Shown here: one piece after another, positions 30,015 to 38,341 of the stretch | Layout: each line of letters begins with the position of its first letter | How positions within the stretch are numbered: the first letter of the stretch is position 1 | From: a virus | Direction: 5' to 3' (one strand) | IMG/VR virus record: IMGVR_UViG_3300023223_001075 | Coordinates: 1-41,856 of that record | Length of the DNA stretch: 41,856 nt | Program-made: the position numbers and the translations under genes | The notes under the pieces: model-generated | Seen by the model: only the letters and a program-made list of their open reading frames with translations | What the model was told of the DNA's origin: nothing | Databases searched by the model: none

Positions 30015-30176
30015 ATGAAAGTCATTATACTTAAAAGTGGACACGGGAATTATCACCCAAATCCAAAACGGGAACCTGAAGAAATTGACGATGCGGTTGC
30101 AAAAACATTGATTGCAGTTGGTGTTGCCAAAGAACCAAAAACAAAAAATAAGCCAGGTCCTAAAGAGACTAAATGA
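30015..30176 (+). CDS. Small post-capsid protein (53 aa)
   Basis: ATG 30015 has AAGG 8 bases upstream. The product MKVIILKSGHGNYHPNPKRE then EEIDDAVAKTLIAVGVAKEP has the 'evpeevAkaLIaaGvAe' ending typical of short phage proteins found between capsid and connector genes, whose role is not well defined. The C-terminal tail is basic (KTKNKPGPKETK). It overlaps the next ATG. Confidence 0.72.
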   Translation: MKVIILKSGHGNYHPNPKREPEEIDDAVAKTLIAVGVAKEPKTKNKPGPKETK

Positions 30177-30874
30177 ATTACTACTTGAGTCCATCTGAGT
30201 TAATAAAGAGGTCTAAGGTTACTGCAAAGCCTTCGATTGCCCCTATTAGCTTGGATGACCTCAAGGCACAAATTAGACGAACTGATCCCTCGTATGTAGC
30301 TGACGATACCCTATTACAATTATATATTGATGGAGCTACAGAAACAGCTCAAGAGTACACAAGTAGAAAATTCATAGATCAAGAAATCACTTTACTTTTA
30401 GACCGCTGGCCCTTAATTGGAATCAATGAACCATGGTTCAGTGGCACCCGTTTGGCTTCGCAGTACCCAGTATATCAATCAAGAAACCAACAAGATAGAT
30501 CAATTGAAATACCATGGGCTCCATCCATTTCTATAACTGAGATCAGCACGTTCGATGATGATAATAACGAAACGGTTTACGATGCGTCTAATTATTTTCT
30601 TGATAATTCTGATAATGATATGTTCTCTCGTGTTGTGCTTAATTTAAATGCAGAAACACCAACTAATTTAAGAGCCAATAATGCGGTGCAGATTGTGTAT
30701 AGAGTTGGCTATGGTTTAACTAAAGATGATGTTCCAGCTGATATCCGAGTTGGCATTTCAATGATTGGCTCTTACCTTTATTTGAATAGAGGAGATTGCA
30801 ATGATTGTTCATGTGTGGCAGCATCAGGAGGAAAGTCGTTTCTTGATTCTAAAATAATCTATGAGGTCAACTGA
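30173..30874 (+). CDS. Head-tail connector, gp6-like (233 aa)
   Basis: This fits the HK97 gp6/SPP1 gp15 adaptor family: ISLDDLKAQIRRTDPSYVAD then LLQLYIDGATETAQEYTSRK (about 25-65), a beta part with SISITEISTFDDDNNETVY, and a helical end VPADIRVGISMIGSYLYLNR. These proteins form the ring below the portal. The insert GINEPWFSGTRLASQYPVYQ makes it longer than the smallest members. ATG 30173 overlaps the previous TGA and the stop overlaps the next ATG. Confidence 0.85.
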   Translation: MNYYLSPSELIKRSKVTAKPSIAPISLDDLKAQIRRTDPSYVADDTLLQLYIDGATETAQEYTSRKFIDQEITLLLDRWPLIGINEPWFSGTRLASQYPVYQSRNQQDRSIEIPWAPSISITEISTFDDDNNETVYDASNYFLDNSDNDMFSRVVLNLNAETPTNLRANNAVQIVYRVGYGLTKDDVPADIRVGISMIGSYLYLNRGDCNDCSCVAASGGKSFLDSKIIYEVN

Positions 30875-31275
30875 TGGCTTGTGGATGTGCAGGAATCAAT
30901 GCTGGTGAGTTCAGGGATCAAATAATTATCGAGAAGGGCGTTTCTACTCCAGATGGTTTCGGAGGGAGAACAACCGTTTACAGTACTTTCAGAACGCTTA
31001 ACGTTAAGGTCCAAGAAAAAAGCGGAAATGAAAACTTTGCCCGTCAAAATCAAAACACAAATAAAACGACTGTTTTCACTACTTGGTATGATGCTCAAGT
31101 AGAGCCAGACGAAGGCGAGATGAGAATCTTATATCGTGATAAAGTTTACGATTTCACCTGGTCTGAGAACATTGAAGGAATGGATACTTTCATGAGATTG
31201 ACAGGAAAGCTCAACAGAATGAAAGACTCTAACACATTATTGCCTTACACTCTACCATTTACACTAGAATCATGA
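30874..31275 (+). CDS. Head closure / head-tail joining protein, SPP1 gp16-like (133 aa)
   Basis: The order GEFRDQIIIEKGVSTPDGFG, TFRTLNVKVQEKSGNENF and EMRILYRDKVYDF matches the phage head-tail joining family, which seals the connector after packaging. The length is slightly above typical because of the final segment (KLNRMKDSNTLLPYTLPFTL). ATG 30874 overlaps the connector stop. Next would normally come the gp10-like tail completion gene; here two adsorption-type genes and a tail-tube gene intervene. Confidence 0.82.
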   Translation: MACGCAGINAGEFRDQIIIEKGVSTPDGFGGRTTVYSTFRTLNVKVQEKSGNENFARQNQNTNKTTVFTTWYDAQVEPDEGEMRILYRDKVYDFTWSENIEGMDTFMRLTGKLNRMKDSNTLLPYTLPFTLES

Positions 31276-32300
31276 CTCAATCACAAACAGGTAATCCAAC
31301 AAAGGTAGCGGGTGACAAAGTAGATTCAGCATATGTAAATGCTTTGAATGACACTATAAATGATAACGCCACGGATGCTGAGCCTAAATTGTTCGATGAT
31401 CCATCAGGCTCCTTAGCAGACCCAACTACACCTCATTTTGCTGAAAGAACCGTAACCGTTGATGCTGGAGTACAGACAGCGGTTCATGTTCAACATATAG
31501 CAGATTTCCTTAATACTCAAATTGGGGTTGCTCTTCTTGCAGATGTGATTAATACTGGTTCTGCAACTGGTGGAGGTGGTCACTTGCCTGCCTTGATAGG
31601 AAGATGCGAGGACACTTTGTCTGGGGCTTCTACTTTGCCGATGTGGGGAGTTGAGGGAAAAATTATACAGAAGGGTGAATTTAATGGTCACTTTCCACTC
31701 TTTTTAATATATCAAAGAAATGTTGATACACCTTTAGGTGGAAATATAGTAAGTTTAATTTGTGGTTTTGCTGAATTAACTGAGGCAGATGGCACAACAC
31801 CCGACGCAACTGGGACTGTAATTCATCTAGACTGCACAGTTATTGGGACTGGCGGCTCTGAGTTTTTCGCTGTTAAAGGTAGTAATGTCCACAAGATAGA
31901 AACTGGTGGAAATATTAAATCTACTCAGTCCAGTGTGATATCAACTGGTGTAGCATCTGAAGTTAAAGCCCAAGCAATAGAGGCTGGTCGTTCGGTTTCT
32001 TTGAATCATGATGACACAAAAGGTTCAATCAAACAATCAGATATTAATCAAGATTTAGAGATATCATCAGGAAGGTTTTTGATTTATGAACAAGGATCAG
32101 GATTCGTAGCAAGAAATAACGGTGCGAATTTAGGGATAGATGGGTTTAGATGGAAAGTAGCTTCTACTGAAACTAATATGAAGCATCAGACAACCCCCGC
32201 CGATCCTGATGCTGGAAGCGTTGTTTTATATTCCAAATCTGATGATAAATTATATTTTAAAGATTCCGGAGGCACAGAGCATGAAATTGCTACGGTTTAA
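31272..32300 (+). CDS. Fibre-like structural protein (342 aa)
   Basis: The N-terminal 60 residues are helical/polar (AYVNALNDTINDNATDAEPK). The middle is Gly- and Thr-rich beta sequence (HLPALIGRCEDTLSGASTLP, GGNIVSLICGFAELTEADG). The C-terminus ends DPDAGSVVLYSKSDDKLYFK then DSGGTEHEI, a motif common at fibre ends ('LYfKdsdGtE'). It is probably a second fibre or a tail/neck appendage. It overlaps the head closure gene by 4 bases. Confidence 0.7.
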   Translation: MTQSQTGNPTKVAGDKVDSAYVNALNDTINDNATDAEPKLFDDPSGSLADPTTPHFAERTVTVDAGVQTAVHVQHIADFLNTQIGVALLADVINTGSATGGGGHLPALIGRCEDTLSGASTLPMWGVEGKIIQKGEFNGHFPLFLIYQRNVDTPLGGNIVSLICGFAELTEADGTTPDATGTVIHLDCTVIGTGGSEFFAVKGSNVHKIETGGNIKSTQSSVISTGVASEVKAQAIEAGRSVSLNHDDTKGSIKQSDINQDLEISSGRFLIYEQGSGFVARNNGANLGIDGFRWKVASTETNMKHQTTPADPDAGSVVLYSKSDDKLYFKDSGGTEHEIATV

Positions 32301-32315
32301 TAAAAGGAAAACAGC

Positions 32316-33791
32316 ATGAGCTTAGTTTTTGATGGATGGTGGGACGCCTTTGACACAAGCACTTTCACAATTGTAAGTGACAAGGTTACCAACTGGGCCA
32401 ACAAAGGGACCGAGGGTTCGGCTTGGGATATGGCTCAAGCCGATACGGCGAAACAGCCAAAGCTTAAATCTGATGGTGCCAATGGGATTAATGTTTTAAA
32501 TTTCGAAGCTGCTGATTATTTATTGACGACGGGTAACGCTATAGAGCTGCCCAACGATGTTACAATTTTTACCTGTTTCAAGCCCATTCAATGGATTAAG
32601 ACATTTGCCGCTGGCGCCCATAATAATGATTCTTTCTTTTGGGGAAACTCAACTACTGGGGCCGACATCTTCACTATAGAATCAGGAATTAAGGTTGACC
32701 AAAATGGTGAATATGGCATAGCTATTGATACAAATGCAGCCAACTGGACCCCAGATCATATCTCAAATAGCAGCCAGAAATATGAGAACCGTATGCATGT
32801 TGCTTGTGCTCATCTTAATTTTGCATCAAACACAGCCCGGCTCTTTGTGGATGGAATGTTTGAAGCGGAGAACACAGCTTATAGCACCGGGATTTCAGTC
32901 AGTAGCCCACAAGATATTATGTTTGGTGCAAATGACTCTGAACCTGATTTCGCAGGATTTGAAGTTTATTACGGCGAGGTCATCATAATCAAAAGAGCCG
33001 TGACAATAGAAGAAAGGAATAGCATCGAAGCTTATCTTGCTGGCAAATGGGGTGCTCGCTTATTTCCTGCTGAGGCTTCTGGTAATTATATTGCAACTGT
33101 GAGAGATTCCGTTACAGCTGACCCGATTGAAAATGTAGTTATTGACTTTTCATATACCGAAGGGGGGCCAGTCGTGCTCAGTCAAACTACTGATGTAAGT
33201 GGAAACACTGCCGGGGCTACATTTAGAACAGGTCCAATATTTTGGAAAACAACTCTCGCAGGATTTGAAGAAAATAAAAACTCTTTTGTAGCTAATCAAA
33301 CAGGCGGTTCTATAAATATTATCATCACTGAATCTCTTGTCTCTGGAGAAATAAGGATTGTCTTAGGCTGGGCTGAAGCTCCACTCGATTTGGATGCTCA
33401 TACCTATGGACCTGTGCTTCCTTCTGGGTTCGAGCATGTGTACTTTTCAAATAAGCAATTGGGTTCAGCAGACTTTGAGTTAGACAGAGACGATAGAGAT
33501 AGTTTCGGACCAGAGACGACTACAATCCATAGGTTAAACACTGGCACTTATGAGTTTGCAATTCATGATTTTAGCAATAAGGATTCAGGAACAAGCAACA
33601 TAATGGGTGCTCAAAGCGAAGCTGTTGTCACTGTTTATAGATTCGGCCTTCCAACTCTATTTTTTAATGTCCCCAACATTGCGGGAACGGTCTGGGATGT
33701 GTTTGATATAGACGGTGACACAGGGGTTTTAACTCCGATTAATACGATGAGATTTGAGTCTAGTGCTGCCAATGTTCTCCCTGCCCCTTAA
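32316..33791 (+). CDS. ConA-like / Ig-like / YfaP-like surface protein (491 aa)
   Basis: Three parts are seen. Residues 1-245 are a concanavalin-like domain (FDGWWDAFDTSTFTIVSDKV, HVACAHLNFASNTARLFVDG, ending EAYLAGKWGARLFPAEASG), paralogous to the last domain of the 18884-21073 product. Residues about 248-345 look like an Ig/carboxypeptidase-regulatory-like domain (VRDSVTADPIENVVIDFSYT). Residues about 346-460 resemble YfaP/DUF2135 (LGWAEAPLDLDAHTYGP, LDRDDRDSFGPETTTIHR, GTYEFAIHDFS). It is probably a virion appendage. SD AAGGA precedes ATG 32316. Confidence 0.72.
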   Translation: MSLVFDGWWDAFDTSTFTIVSDKVTNWANKGTEGSAWDMAQADTAKQPKLKSDGANGINVLNFEAADYLLTTGNAIELPNDVTIFTCFKPIQWIKTFAAGAHNNDSFFWGNSTTGADIFTIESGIKVDQNGEYGIAIDTNAANWTPDHISNSSQKYENRMHVACAHLNFASNTARLFVDGMFEAENTAYSTGISVSSPQDIMFGANDSEPDFAGFEVYYGEVIIIKRAVTIEERNSIEAYLAGKWGARLFPAEASGNYIATVRDSVTADPIENVVIDFSYTEGGPVVLSQTTDVSGNTAGATFRTGPIFWKTTLAGFEENKNSFVANQTGGSINIIITESLVSGEIRIVLGWAEAPLDLDAHTYGPVLPSGFEHVYFSNKQLGSADFELDRDDRDSFGPETTTIHRLNTGTYEFAIHDFSNKDSGTSNIMGAQSEAVVTVYRFGLPTLFFNVPNIAGTVWDVFDIDGDTGVLTPINTMRFESSAANVLPAP

Positions 33792-33800
33792 ATAAATACC

Positions 33801-34223
33801 ATGTCAGAAGCTTGTGGAAGTGAATTTTTATTATCAATTGGCACAACTGATTTGGTGCCAGTTTTTACTCAGATTGCTTGCATCAAAGACACAGCCGTAA
33901 ATGTCAGTCGAGAGACCGTTGATATCACTACAAAAGATAGCAATGGGGCTCGGGATATTCTGGGATCATGTGGGGTCAAGACATGCACCATAACAGGCGG
34001 TGGAGTGTTCAATAGTCAGGATGCTTTCATTGAAGTTCAGCAAGCTGCCATCACTCGAACTCAACGAGTCTTTAGGGTCACTTCAGATTTAGGCGACACT
34101 TGGGAGGGGAAATTTTTAGTATCCGCCTTTGATAGAAATGGGTCTTTTAATTCTGCTGAAGAGTTTGCCATGACTTTAGAGAATGCATCCATGATTGTTT
34201 ACACCCCTGCTGCTTTGCCTTAA
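33801..34223 (+). CDS. Major tail-tube protein paralog 1 (140 aa)
   Basis: This belongs to the TP901-1-type tail-tube group. Shared landmarks with the two later copies are the N-terminal CGSEFLL, KDTAVNVSRETVDITTKDS, a CGVKTCTITGGGVF turn, VTSDLGDTWEGKFLVSAFDR and YTPA at the end. It lies upstream of the gp10-like and DUF3168-like genes, an unusual position for a tube gene. It ends directly at the next ATG. Confidence 0.85.
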   Translation: MSEACGSEFLLSIGTTDLVPVFTQIACIKDTAVNVSRETVDITTKDSNGARDILGSCGVKTCTITGGGVFNSQDAFIEVQQAAITRTQRVFRVTSDLGDTWEGKFLVSAFDRNGSFNSAEEFAMTLENASMIVYTPAALP

Positions 34224-34678
34224 TGGCTAGGAATGGCATCACTATTAGGGTTCTTCGCAAGAAGGAATTTGCTGAGTCTATGATGAAGAAGACTGCAGCT
34301 ATCCTTGCAGCTGAAGGCAAAGCTATTGCTCAAGCTACACGTTTGGTTGAAGGCACTGCGAAAACATCAATTGCTAAAGAAGGCTCTTTTCGTGAGTACA
34401 TATCTAGGATAACAAAGGTCTCTCACTGGTCATCTCAACCAGGTTCACCCCCAGCAAGTGACACAGGAAACCTTGCAAATAATATTTCTAGCGGAGTTGA
34501 AAAAGAAGGAAACTCTTGGGTTGGTAGAGTAATTTCTAGAGCTATATATTCAGCATGGCTGGAATTTGGGACAAAACACATTGAGGCCAGACCTTTCATG
34601 TTCCCAGCTCTTTTTGATAACAGAAAGAAGATAAGGAAATTAGTCAGAGACGCTTTAGTAAAGGGGCTTAATAAATGA
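34223..34678 (+). CDS. HK97 gp10-like tail completion protein (151 aa)
   Basis: The segment SQPGSPPASDTGNLANNIS, then WVGRVISRAIYSAWLEFGTK and IEARPFMFPALF, is the HK97 gp10 signature ('PGxPP.dtG.L...', 'YA.ylEfGT..m.ARPFl.Pal'). These proteins form the upper tail terminator or completion ring. ATG 34223 overlaps the preceding TAA and the stop overlaps the next ATG. Confidence 0.88.
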   Translation: MARNGITIRVLRKKEFAESMMKKTAAILAAEGKAIAQATRLVEGTAKTSIAKEGSFREYISRITKVSHWSSQPGSPPASDTGNLANNISSGVEKEGNSWVGRVISRAIYSAWLEFGTKHIEARPFMFPALFDNRKKIRKLVRDALVKGLNK

Positions 34679-35067
34679 GTGTTTTCACTGAAGTATTAGG
34701 CGAAATGGTCAATAGACTATTGAATGATCCCGGGGTCTCTGCACTTGTCGGCACTAGGGTTTTTAGCTTAACGCCTCAAGATACCGCACTTGCTTATATC
34801 AAAGTAAAATCAAGAAGCGACGAATCTGATACGAAGACCACAGACGGATTCAGAGACATTATCACAATTGATATGTGGACAGATGACGAGAGCCTTAAAG
34901 GAGTAGACGACATCGCCGACGCCGTTTACGCATCCATGCAAAATAAGCCATATACAGGCTTGTCCCTTAAATCTTTGTGTTTGCAGTATCAGAATTATAA
35001 TACATTCATTGAACCGGATAATATTTCGACGCATGGAGTAATGACCTTTTTACACCTTTATTCATAA
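34675..35067 (+). CDS. DUF3168-like tail terminator (130 aa)
   Basis: The layout VNRLLNDPGVSALVGTRVFS, LTPQDTALAYIKVKSRSDES and IDMWTDDESLKGVDDIADAV fits DUF3168/gp17-like tail completion proteins that cap the tail tube at the head side. Length is normal. It overlaps the gp10-like gene by 4 bases and is followed by the second tail-tube copy. Confidence 0.82.
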   Translation: MSVFTEVLGEMVNRLLNDPGVSALVGTRVFSLTPQDTALAYIKVKSRSDESDTKTTDGFRDIITIDMWTDDESLKGVDDIADAVYASMQNKPYTGLSLKSLCLQYQNYNTFIEPDNISTHGVMTFLHLYS

Positions 35068-35076
35068 TGATAGATC

Positions 35077-35496
35077 ATGCCTGATAAGTATTGCGGAAGT
35101 GGATTTTTAGTCCTGCTACAGGACTTAATTACTCCAGCTAATTATAATATTGTTGGCTCGATGAAAGATACCTCATTGTCTATCAGTAATGAAATGGTAG
35201 ATGTGACCAGTAAAAGCAGTGCTGTGACTCGTCAATTATTGGATCAATGTGGAATAAGCAGTCTATCAATATCTGGCTCCGGAGTGTTTACTGATGATTT
35301 GACTGTTCAAGAATTGCAGGTTGCCTCACAAACTGGTGCAGTAATTGTTGCAAGATTGGTATCAGATTACGGAGATAAATATGAAGGACCCTGGCAGATA
35401 ACTAGTTTTGACAGGAATGGAGGCTATAACGGCGCCGAAGAATACAGCGTTTCTTTTGAAAGCGCCTCAGATATAACTTACACCCCAGCCCCATAA
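35077..35496 (+). CDS. Major tail-tube protein paralog 2 (139 aa)
   Basis: This shares the family pattern with its paralogs: YCGSGFLVLLQDL, MKDTSLSISNEMVDVTSKSS, CGISSLSISGSGVF, LVSDYGDKYEGPWQITSFDR, NGAEEYSVSFESASDITYTP. It occupies the usual tail-tube position, after DUF3168 and before the chaperone. Identity to copies 1 and 3 is moderate, so duplication is not recent. No Shine-Dalgarno is evident before ATG 35077. Confidence 0.85.
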   Translation: MPDKYCGSGFLVLLQDLITPANYNIVGSMKDTSLSISNEMVDVTSKSSAVTRQLLDQCGISSLSISGSGVFTDDLTVQELQVASQTGAVIVARLVSDYGDKYEGPWQITSFDRNGGYNGAEEYSVSFESASDITYTPAP

Positions 35497-35507
35497 CAGG
35501 AGATAAC

Positions 35508-35921
35508 ATGTCAGAATTTTGCGGAAATTTATTTTTACTAAAAGTCGAGGACTCTCCAGGATCTACCACTTTTACAGAAGTTGGTGTATTCAAAGAGACG
35601 GCCTTAAGCATCAACAATGAAACGGTTGATGTAACCGACAAGAGCACAGCTCCAGCTAGAACTCTTTTCAATTGTGGAATCAATTCAATGGCGATAACTG
35701 CGTCTGGAAATTTCACTGCAAACGCCCCTTTGCAAATCATTGCATCTAGGTCCAGAGATGGAGCCTTATACAATTATCAATTAGTTTCTGATTATGGAGA
35801 TATCTATGAAGGTGCATTTCAGACAGTAACTTTTGACAGAAATGGCGCATTCAATGGCGTAGAAGAATGCTCAATTTCCCTAGACAGCTCAGGCGTAATC
35901 GCTTACACCCCAGCCCCATAG
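35508..35921 (+). CDS. Major tail-tube protein paralog 3 (137 aa)
   Basis: This again has the family landmarks: FCGNLFLLKVEDS, FKETALSINNETVDVTDKST, CGINSMAITASGNF, LVSDYGDIYEGAFQTVTFDR, GVEECSISLDSSGVIAYTP. It has a good Shine-Dalgarno (CAGGAG) unlike copy 2. All three copies keep the FDRNG turn and the closing YTPA, so all could polymerise. It lies directly before the chaperone gene. Confidence 0.85.
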   Translation: MSEFCGNLFLLKVEDSPGSTTFTEVGVFKETALSINNETVDVTDKSTAPARTLFNCGINSMAITASGNFTANAPLQIIASRSRDGALYNYQLVSDYGDIYEGAFQTVTFDRNGAFNGVEECSISLDSSGVIAYTPAP

Positions 35922-35952
35922 TAATTTTTTTTAACATTAAAGGAGAATAAAA

Positions 35953-36339
35953 ATGTCAGCACGCGGCACAGTTGACTTTACTTTTAAAGGTGAAGCCCTA
36001 ACTTTAAGACCAGACCTTCAGGCCATTGTCGAGATTGAGGAATCACTTGGAAAGACATTGGTTAGCATAGGTATCCAGACCTCCCTTGGCGGTGGTATAA
36101 GATTAAAGGATTTGTACACAATTGTTTGGGGTGGACTCAGAGGCCATTACAGGGGTGATAGAGGAGTGCATAAAGCGCCAAGCATTGATGAAGTTGCAGA
36201 AGAGATTTATGAAAACGGAATGATGAACCCTAAATTAACTGAAGCGGTTAGTGATTTCATTGTAAATGCTATTTCAACCCCTGATGAAATTGAGGCCGCT
36301 AGTAATGGTGGTGTAAAAAAAAAGAAGAAGAAGAAGTAG
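35953..36339 (+). CDS. GTA gp10-like tail assembly chaperone, short form (128 aa)
   Basis: AAAGGAG precedes ATG 35953. The product begins MSARGTVDFTFKGEALTLRP and has LQAIVEIEESLGKTLVSIG and LKDLYTIVWGGLRGH, the signature of GTA-gp10-like tail chaperones that coat the tape measure during tail assembly. It ends in a lysine run (VKKKKKKK) coded by an A-rich slippery site, followed by TAG. A longer frameshifted form is predicted. Confidence 0.87.
   Translation: MSARGTVDFTFKGEALTLRPDLQAIVEIEESLGKTLVSIGIQTSLGGGIRLKDLYTIVWGGLRGHYRGDRGVHKAPSIDEVAEEIYENGMMNPKLTEAVSDFIVNAISTPDEIEAASNGGVKKKKKKK
36318..36324 (+). promoter_or_regulatory. Programmed -1 frameshift site (A AAA AAG)
   Basis: In the chaperone's reading frame the bases 36318-36324 read A AAA AAG, the most efficient -1 slippery heptamer known in bacteria. 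Slippage moves ribosomes into a frame open to 36551. The same kind of site lets lambda and many siphophages make the G and GT chaperones. Confidence 0.88.
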
Positions 36340-36551
36340 ATGAGGAGTTCGACTATTCCAGCCTTGTATCAATGGCCCAAGTCGAGCTCGGCATTAACCC
36401 AATTGAGGTGTGGCGTATGACTTATCGAGAGCTTGCGCCATGCCTTCGTTTAAAAAGAACAGGCAGCTCTAAGATTAAGAAAAAGAGAAGCGCTCAAGAT
36501 GAAATTGATGACTTTGTTGCTAAGCTTAAAGCGAAAGGTGTGAATGTCTAA
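36324..36551 (+). CDS. T-extension of the tail assembly chaperone (-1 frame, 75 aa; fusion of 199 aa)
   Basis: After a -1 shift the frame reads EEEEVDEEFDYSSLVSM, then GINPIEVWRMTYRELAPCL, and a basic end, stopping at TAA 36549-36551. 'GxxPxEfWrlTprEl' is the hallmark of the T part of phage tail chaperones, so the frame is coding although it has no start of its own. The fused protein has 124 residues from the first frame plus 75. The TAA overlaps the tape measure ATG (TAATG). Confidence 0.85.
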   Translation, partial: EEEEVDEEFDYSSLVSMAQVELGINPIEVWRMTYRELAPCLRLKRTGSSKIKKKRSAQDEIDDFVAKLKAKGVNV

Positions 36552-38269
36552 TGGCTGAAGTCGATGATCTGATTATTAAGATTGGCGCTGATCTCAGCGA
36601 GATGAAGAAGGCCTTTAATGATGTTGAGAAGCGTTCACAGAAAGCAACCGATAAGCTAAATCAGGAATTTAAAAAGACCAAGAAGGGAGCTGATGATGCT
36701 GCCAAAGGGATTAAGAATTTAGCCGTAAGAGTTGCGGTTATGGCCCTAGCTTTTAAATCCGCTCAAAAAGCAGTACAATCTTTCGCAGGCGCGCAAGGCC
36801 TTGTGAAGATGTCCAAGCAATTGAAGATCAGTGCAACTGAGTTTGCAAAGCTGGACAACTTGGCTGCTTCTCTGGGTGGAACGACTGAGGACGTTTCCGA
36901 TACCATTAAAGATTTAAATGAAAGGATCAAAGATGCCGCAACAAATGGCGGTGAGTATGACGAGGTTCTTAAATCTATCGGTTTAAGTTCAACTGAACTT
37001 GCAAGGCAAACACCGACTGATCAGTTAGACTCATTCATAACAGCATTGAATAATGCCAATGATGTTGGTAAACAAAACTTTGTAGTCAACACTTTGGCCG
37101 GTGATGCAGGGTTTAGATTGGCGGGTGCCTTCAGCGAAATAGAGGGGTCAGTTAAAGATGCGGCCAATGAATTGGCTAAAATAATTGACCCTATAAGTGA
37201 TATAGAATCCGCTGCCGTAGCAAAAATATCTAAAGATTTTGCAGTCATGGATAAGCAAATTGAAAGAGTTGCACAGAAATTGACCATCGGGTTTGCAGCT
37301 GCTTTGGGGGTTGCTGTCTCTAGTTTGGGAACTCTTATTAGTGATGTTAATGCGCTAGTTCCGTCAATTGAGGCATTTTCAAAAGCTGGTGCCTTTGCCT
37401 TCATAAGCCTTGGGATATTGGTGGACACAACCGCGGCAAAACTTCAATTCACAAAGGGCCTTCTTCTTTTAATAACTTCCGCCGCAGTTGATCTTGGAAT
37501 TAAAGCTGCAAAAGCATTTGGAGGAGCCACAGAAGGAGCCAAGTCATTCTCTACATCATTAAAAGTTGATGGAATAAAAGCTATAAATGCCTCTAAGGTT
37601 GCTGCAGTACAGTCACTTGATGCTTTATTAAATCATGCTGAAAAGACAAAAGCACTTCATAAAGAGTTTATGAATGAAATCACTCTTCAAACTAAAATTG
37701 GAAATGATGAAGTTGTTGGCGGAAGCAAAATTGCTCAAACATTATTAACAAATGAGCAGCGGGTCCAAATTGATAAACGTAGAAAGTTAGGCAAAGGTTC
37801 ATTCACCCAACAAGTAAACGACGCCGGTAATTTCTTCAAATCTATTTCTGTACTGATGAACTCAGAAAACAGAAAACAATTTGAAATAGGAAAGGCCGCT
37901 GCAATCGGTGGTGCTGTTGTTGACACATTCAAGGCAGCAACCGGGGCATATGCCGCATTGGCTGGAATCCCCTTTGTTGGTCCAGCATTAGGCGCAGCGG
38001 CTGCTACAGCTGCAACTCTGGCCGGAATAGCTAATGTCAACGCCATCAAGGCTCAATCGTTTGGTGGAAGTGGCGCGCCATCCCCTGCTGTTCCTGATGT
38101 TGGAGGAGGTGGTGGTGATGCTGCTCCAGCTGAAGCGGCCCCAGCCCAAAATATAACCAACGCAAATATTTCATTGATTGGAAATAGCTTCAGTCAAGAC
38201 AACGTAAGAGACTTGATCAACTCTTTAAATGAGGAGACAGACGACAATGTTATTCTTAAAGTCAATTAA
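36551..38269 (+). CDS. Tail tape measure protein (572 aa)
   Basis: The N-terminus is coiled coil (IGADLSEMKKAFNDVEKRSQ), followed by VKMSKQLKISATEFAKLDNL, a predicted phage tail-length domain, and hydrophobic helices (about 240-300). The C-terminal region AAIGGAVVDTFKAATGAYAA then LAGIPFVGPALGAAAATAAT is the usual end of lambda H-like proteins. At about 0.15 nm per residue the tail would be roughly 85 nm long. It follows the chaperone gene directly. Confidence 0.9.
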   Translation: MAEVDDLIIKIGADLSEMKKAFNDVEKRSQKATDKLNQEFKKTKKGADDAAKGIKNLAVRVAVMALAFKSAQKAVQSFAGAQGLVKMSKQLKISATEFAKLDNLAASLGGTTEDVSDTIKDLNERIKDAATNGGEYDEVLKSIGLSSTELARQTPTDQLDSFITALNNANDVGKQNFVVNTLAGDAGFRLAGAFSEIEGSVKDAANELAKIIDPISDIESAAVAKISKDFAVMDKQIERVAQKLTIGFAAALGVAVSSLGTLISDVNALVPSIEAFSKAGAFAFISLGILVDTTAAKLQFTKGLLLLITSAAVDLGIKAAKAFGGATEGAKSFSTSLKVDGIKAINASKVAAVQSLDALLNHAEKTKALHKEFMNEITLQTKIGNDEVVGGSKIAQTLLTNEQRVQIDKRRKLGKGSFTQQVNDAGNFFKSISVLMNSENRKQFEIGKAAAIGGAVVDTFKAATGAYAALAGIPFVGPALGAAAATAATLAGIANVNAIKAQSFGGSGAPSPAVPDVGGGGGDAAPAEAAPAQNITNANISLIGNSFSQDNVRDLINSLNEETDDNVILKVN

Positions 38270-38330
38270 CCCCTACGGATGTAAACAGGGGTGTGCCGTT
38301 GCAATTTATTGTAATTCTCCTTTTACATCC
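38270..38330 (+). promoter_or_regulatory. Structured intergenic RNA candidate
   Basis: Right after the tape measure stop there is GGATGTAAA (38277-38285) pairing with TTTACATCC (38322-38330). Inside lies a hairpin TTGCAA/TTGTAA with TTTA loop (38299-38314). CCCCT (38270-38274) can instead pair with AGGGG (38287-38291), which would compete with the outer stem. No T-run follows, so it is not a plain terminator. The next gene has no clear Shine-Dalgarno. Confidence 0.5.
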
Positions 38331-38341
38331 ACCTTTTAATC

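Noticed and set aside
31413-31691. 92-codon minus-strand frame
   Set aside because: Antisense to the fibre-like gene with no initiation signal or domain.
35922-35940. T-run (TTTTTTTT) after the third tail-tube gene as terminator
   Set aside because: No stem precedes it and the next gene's ribosome-binding site follows at once.
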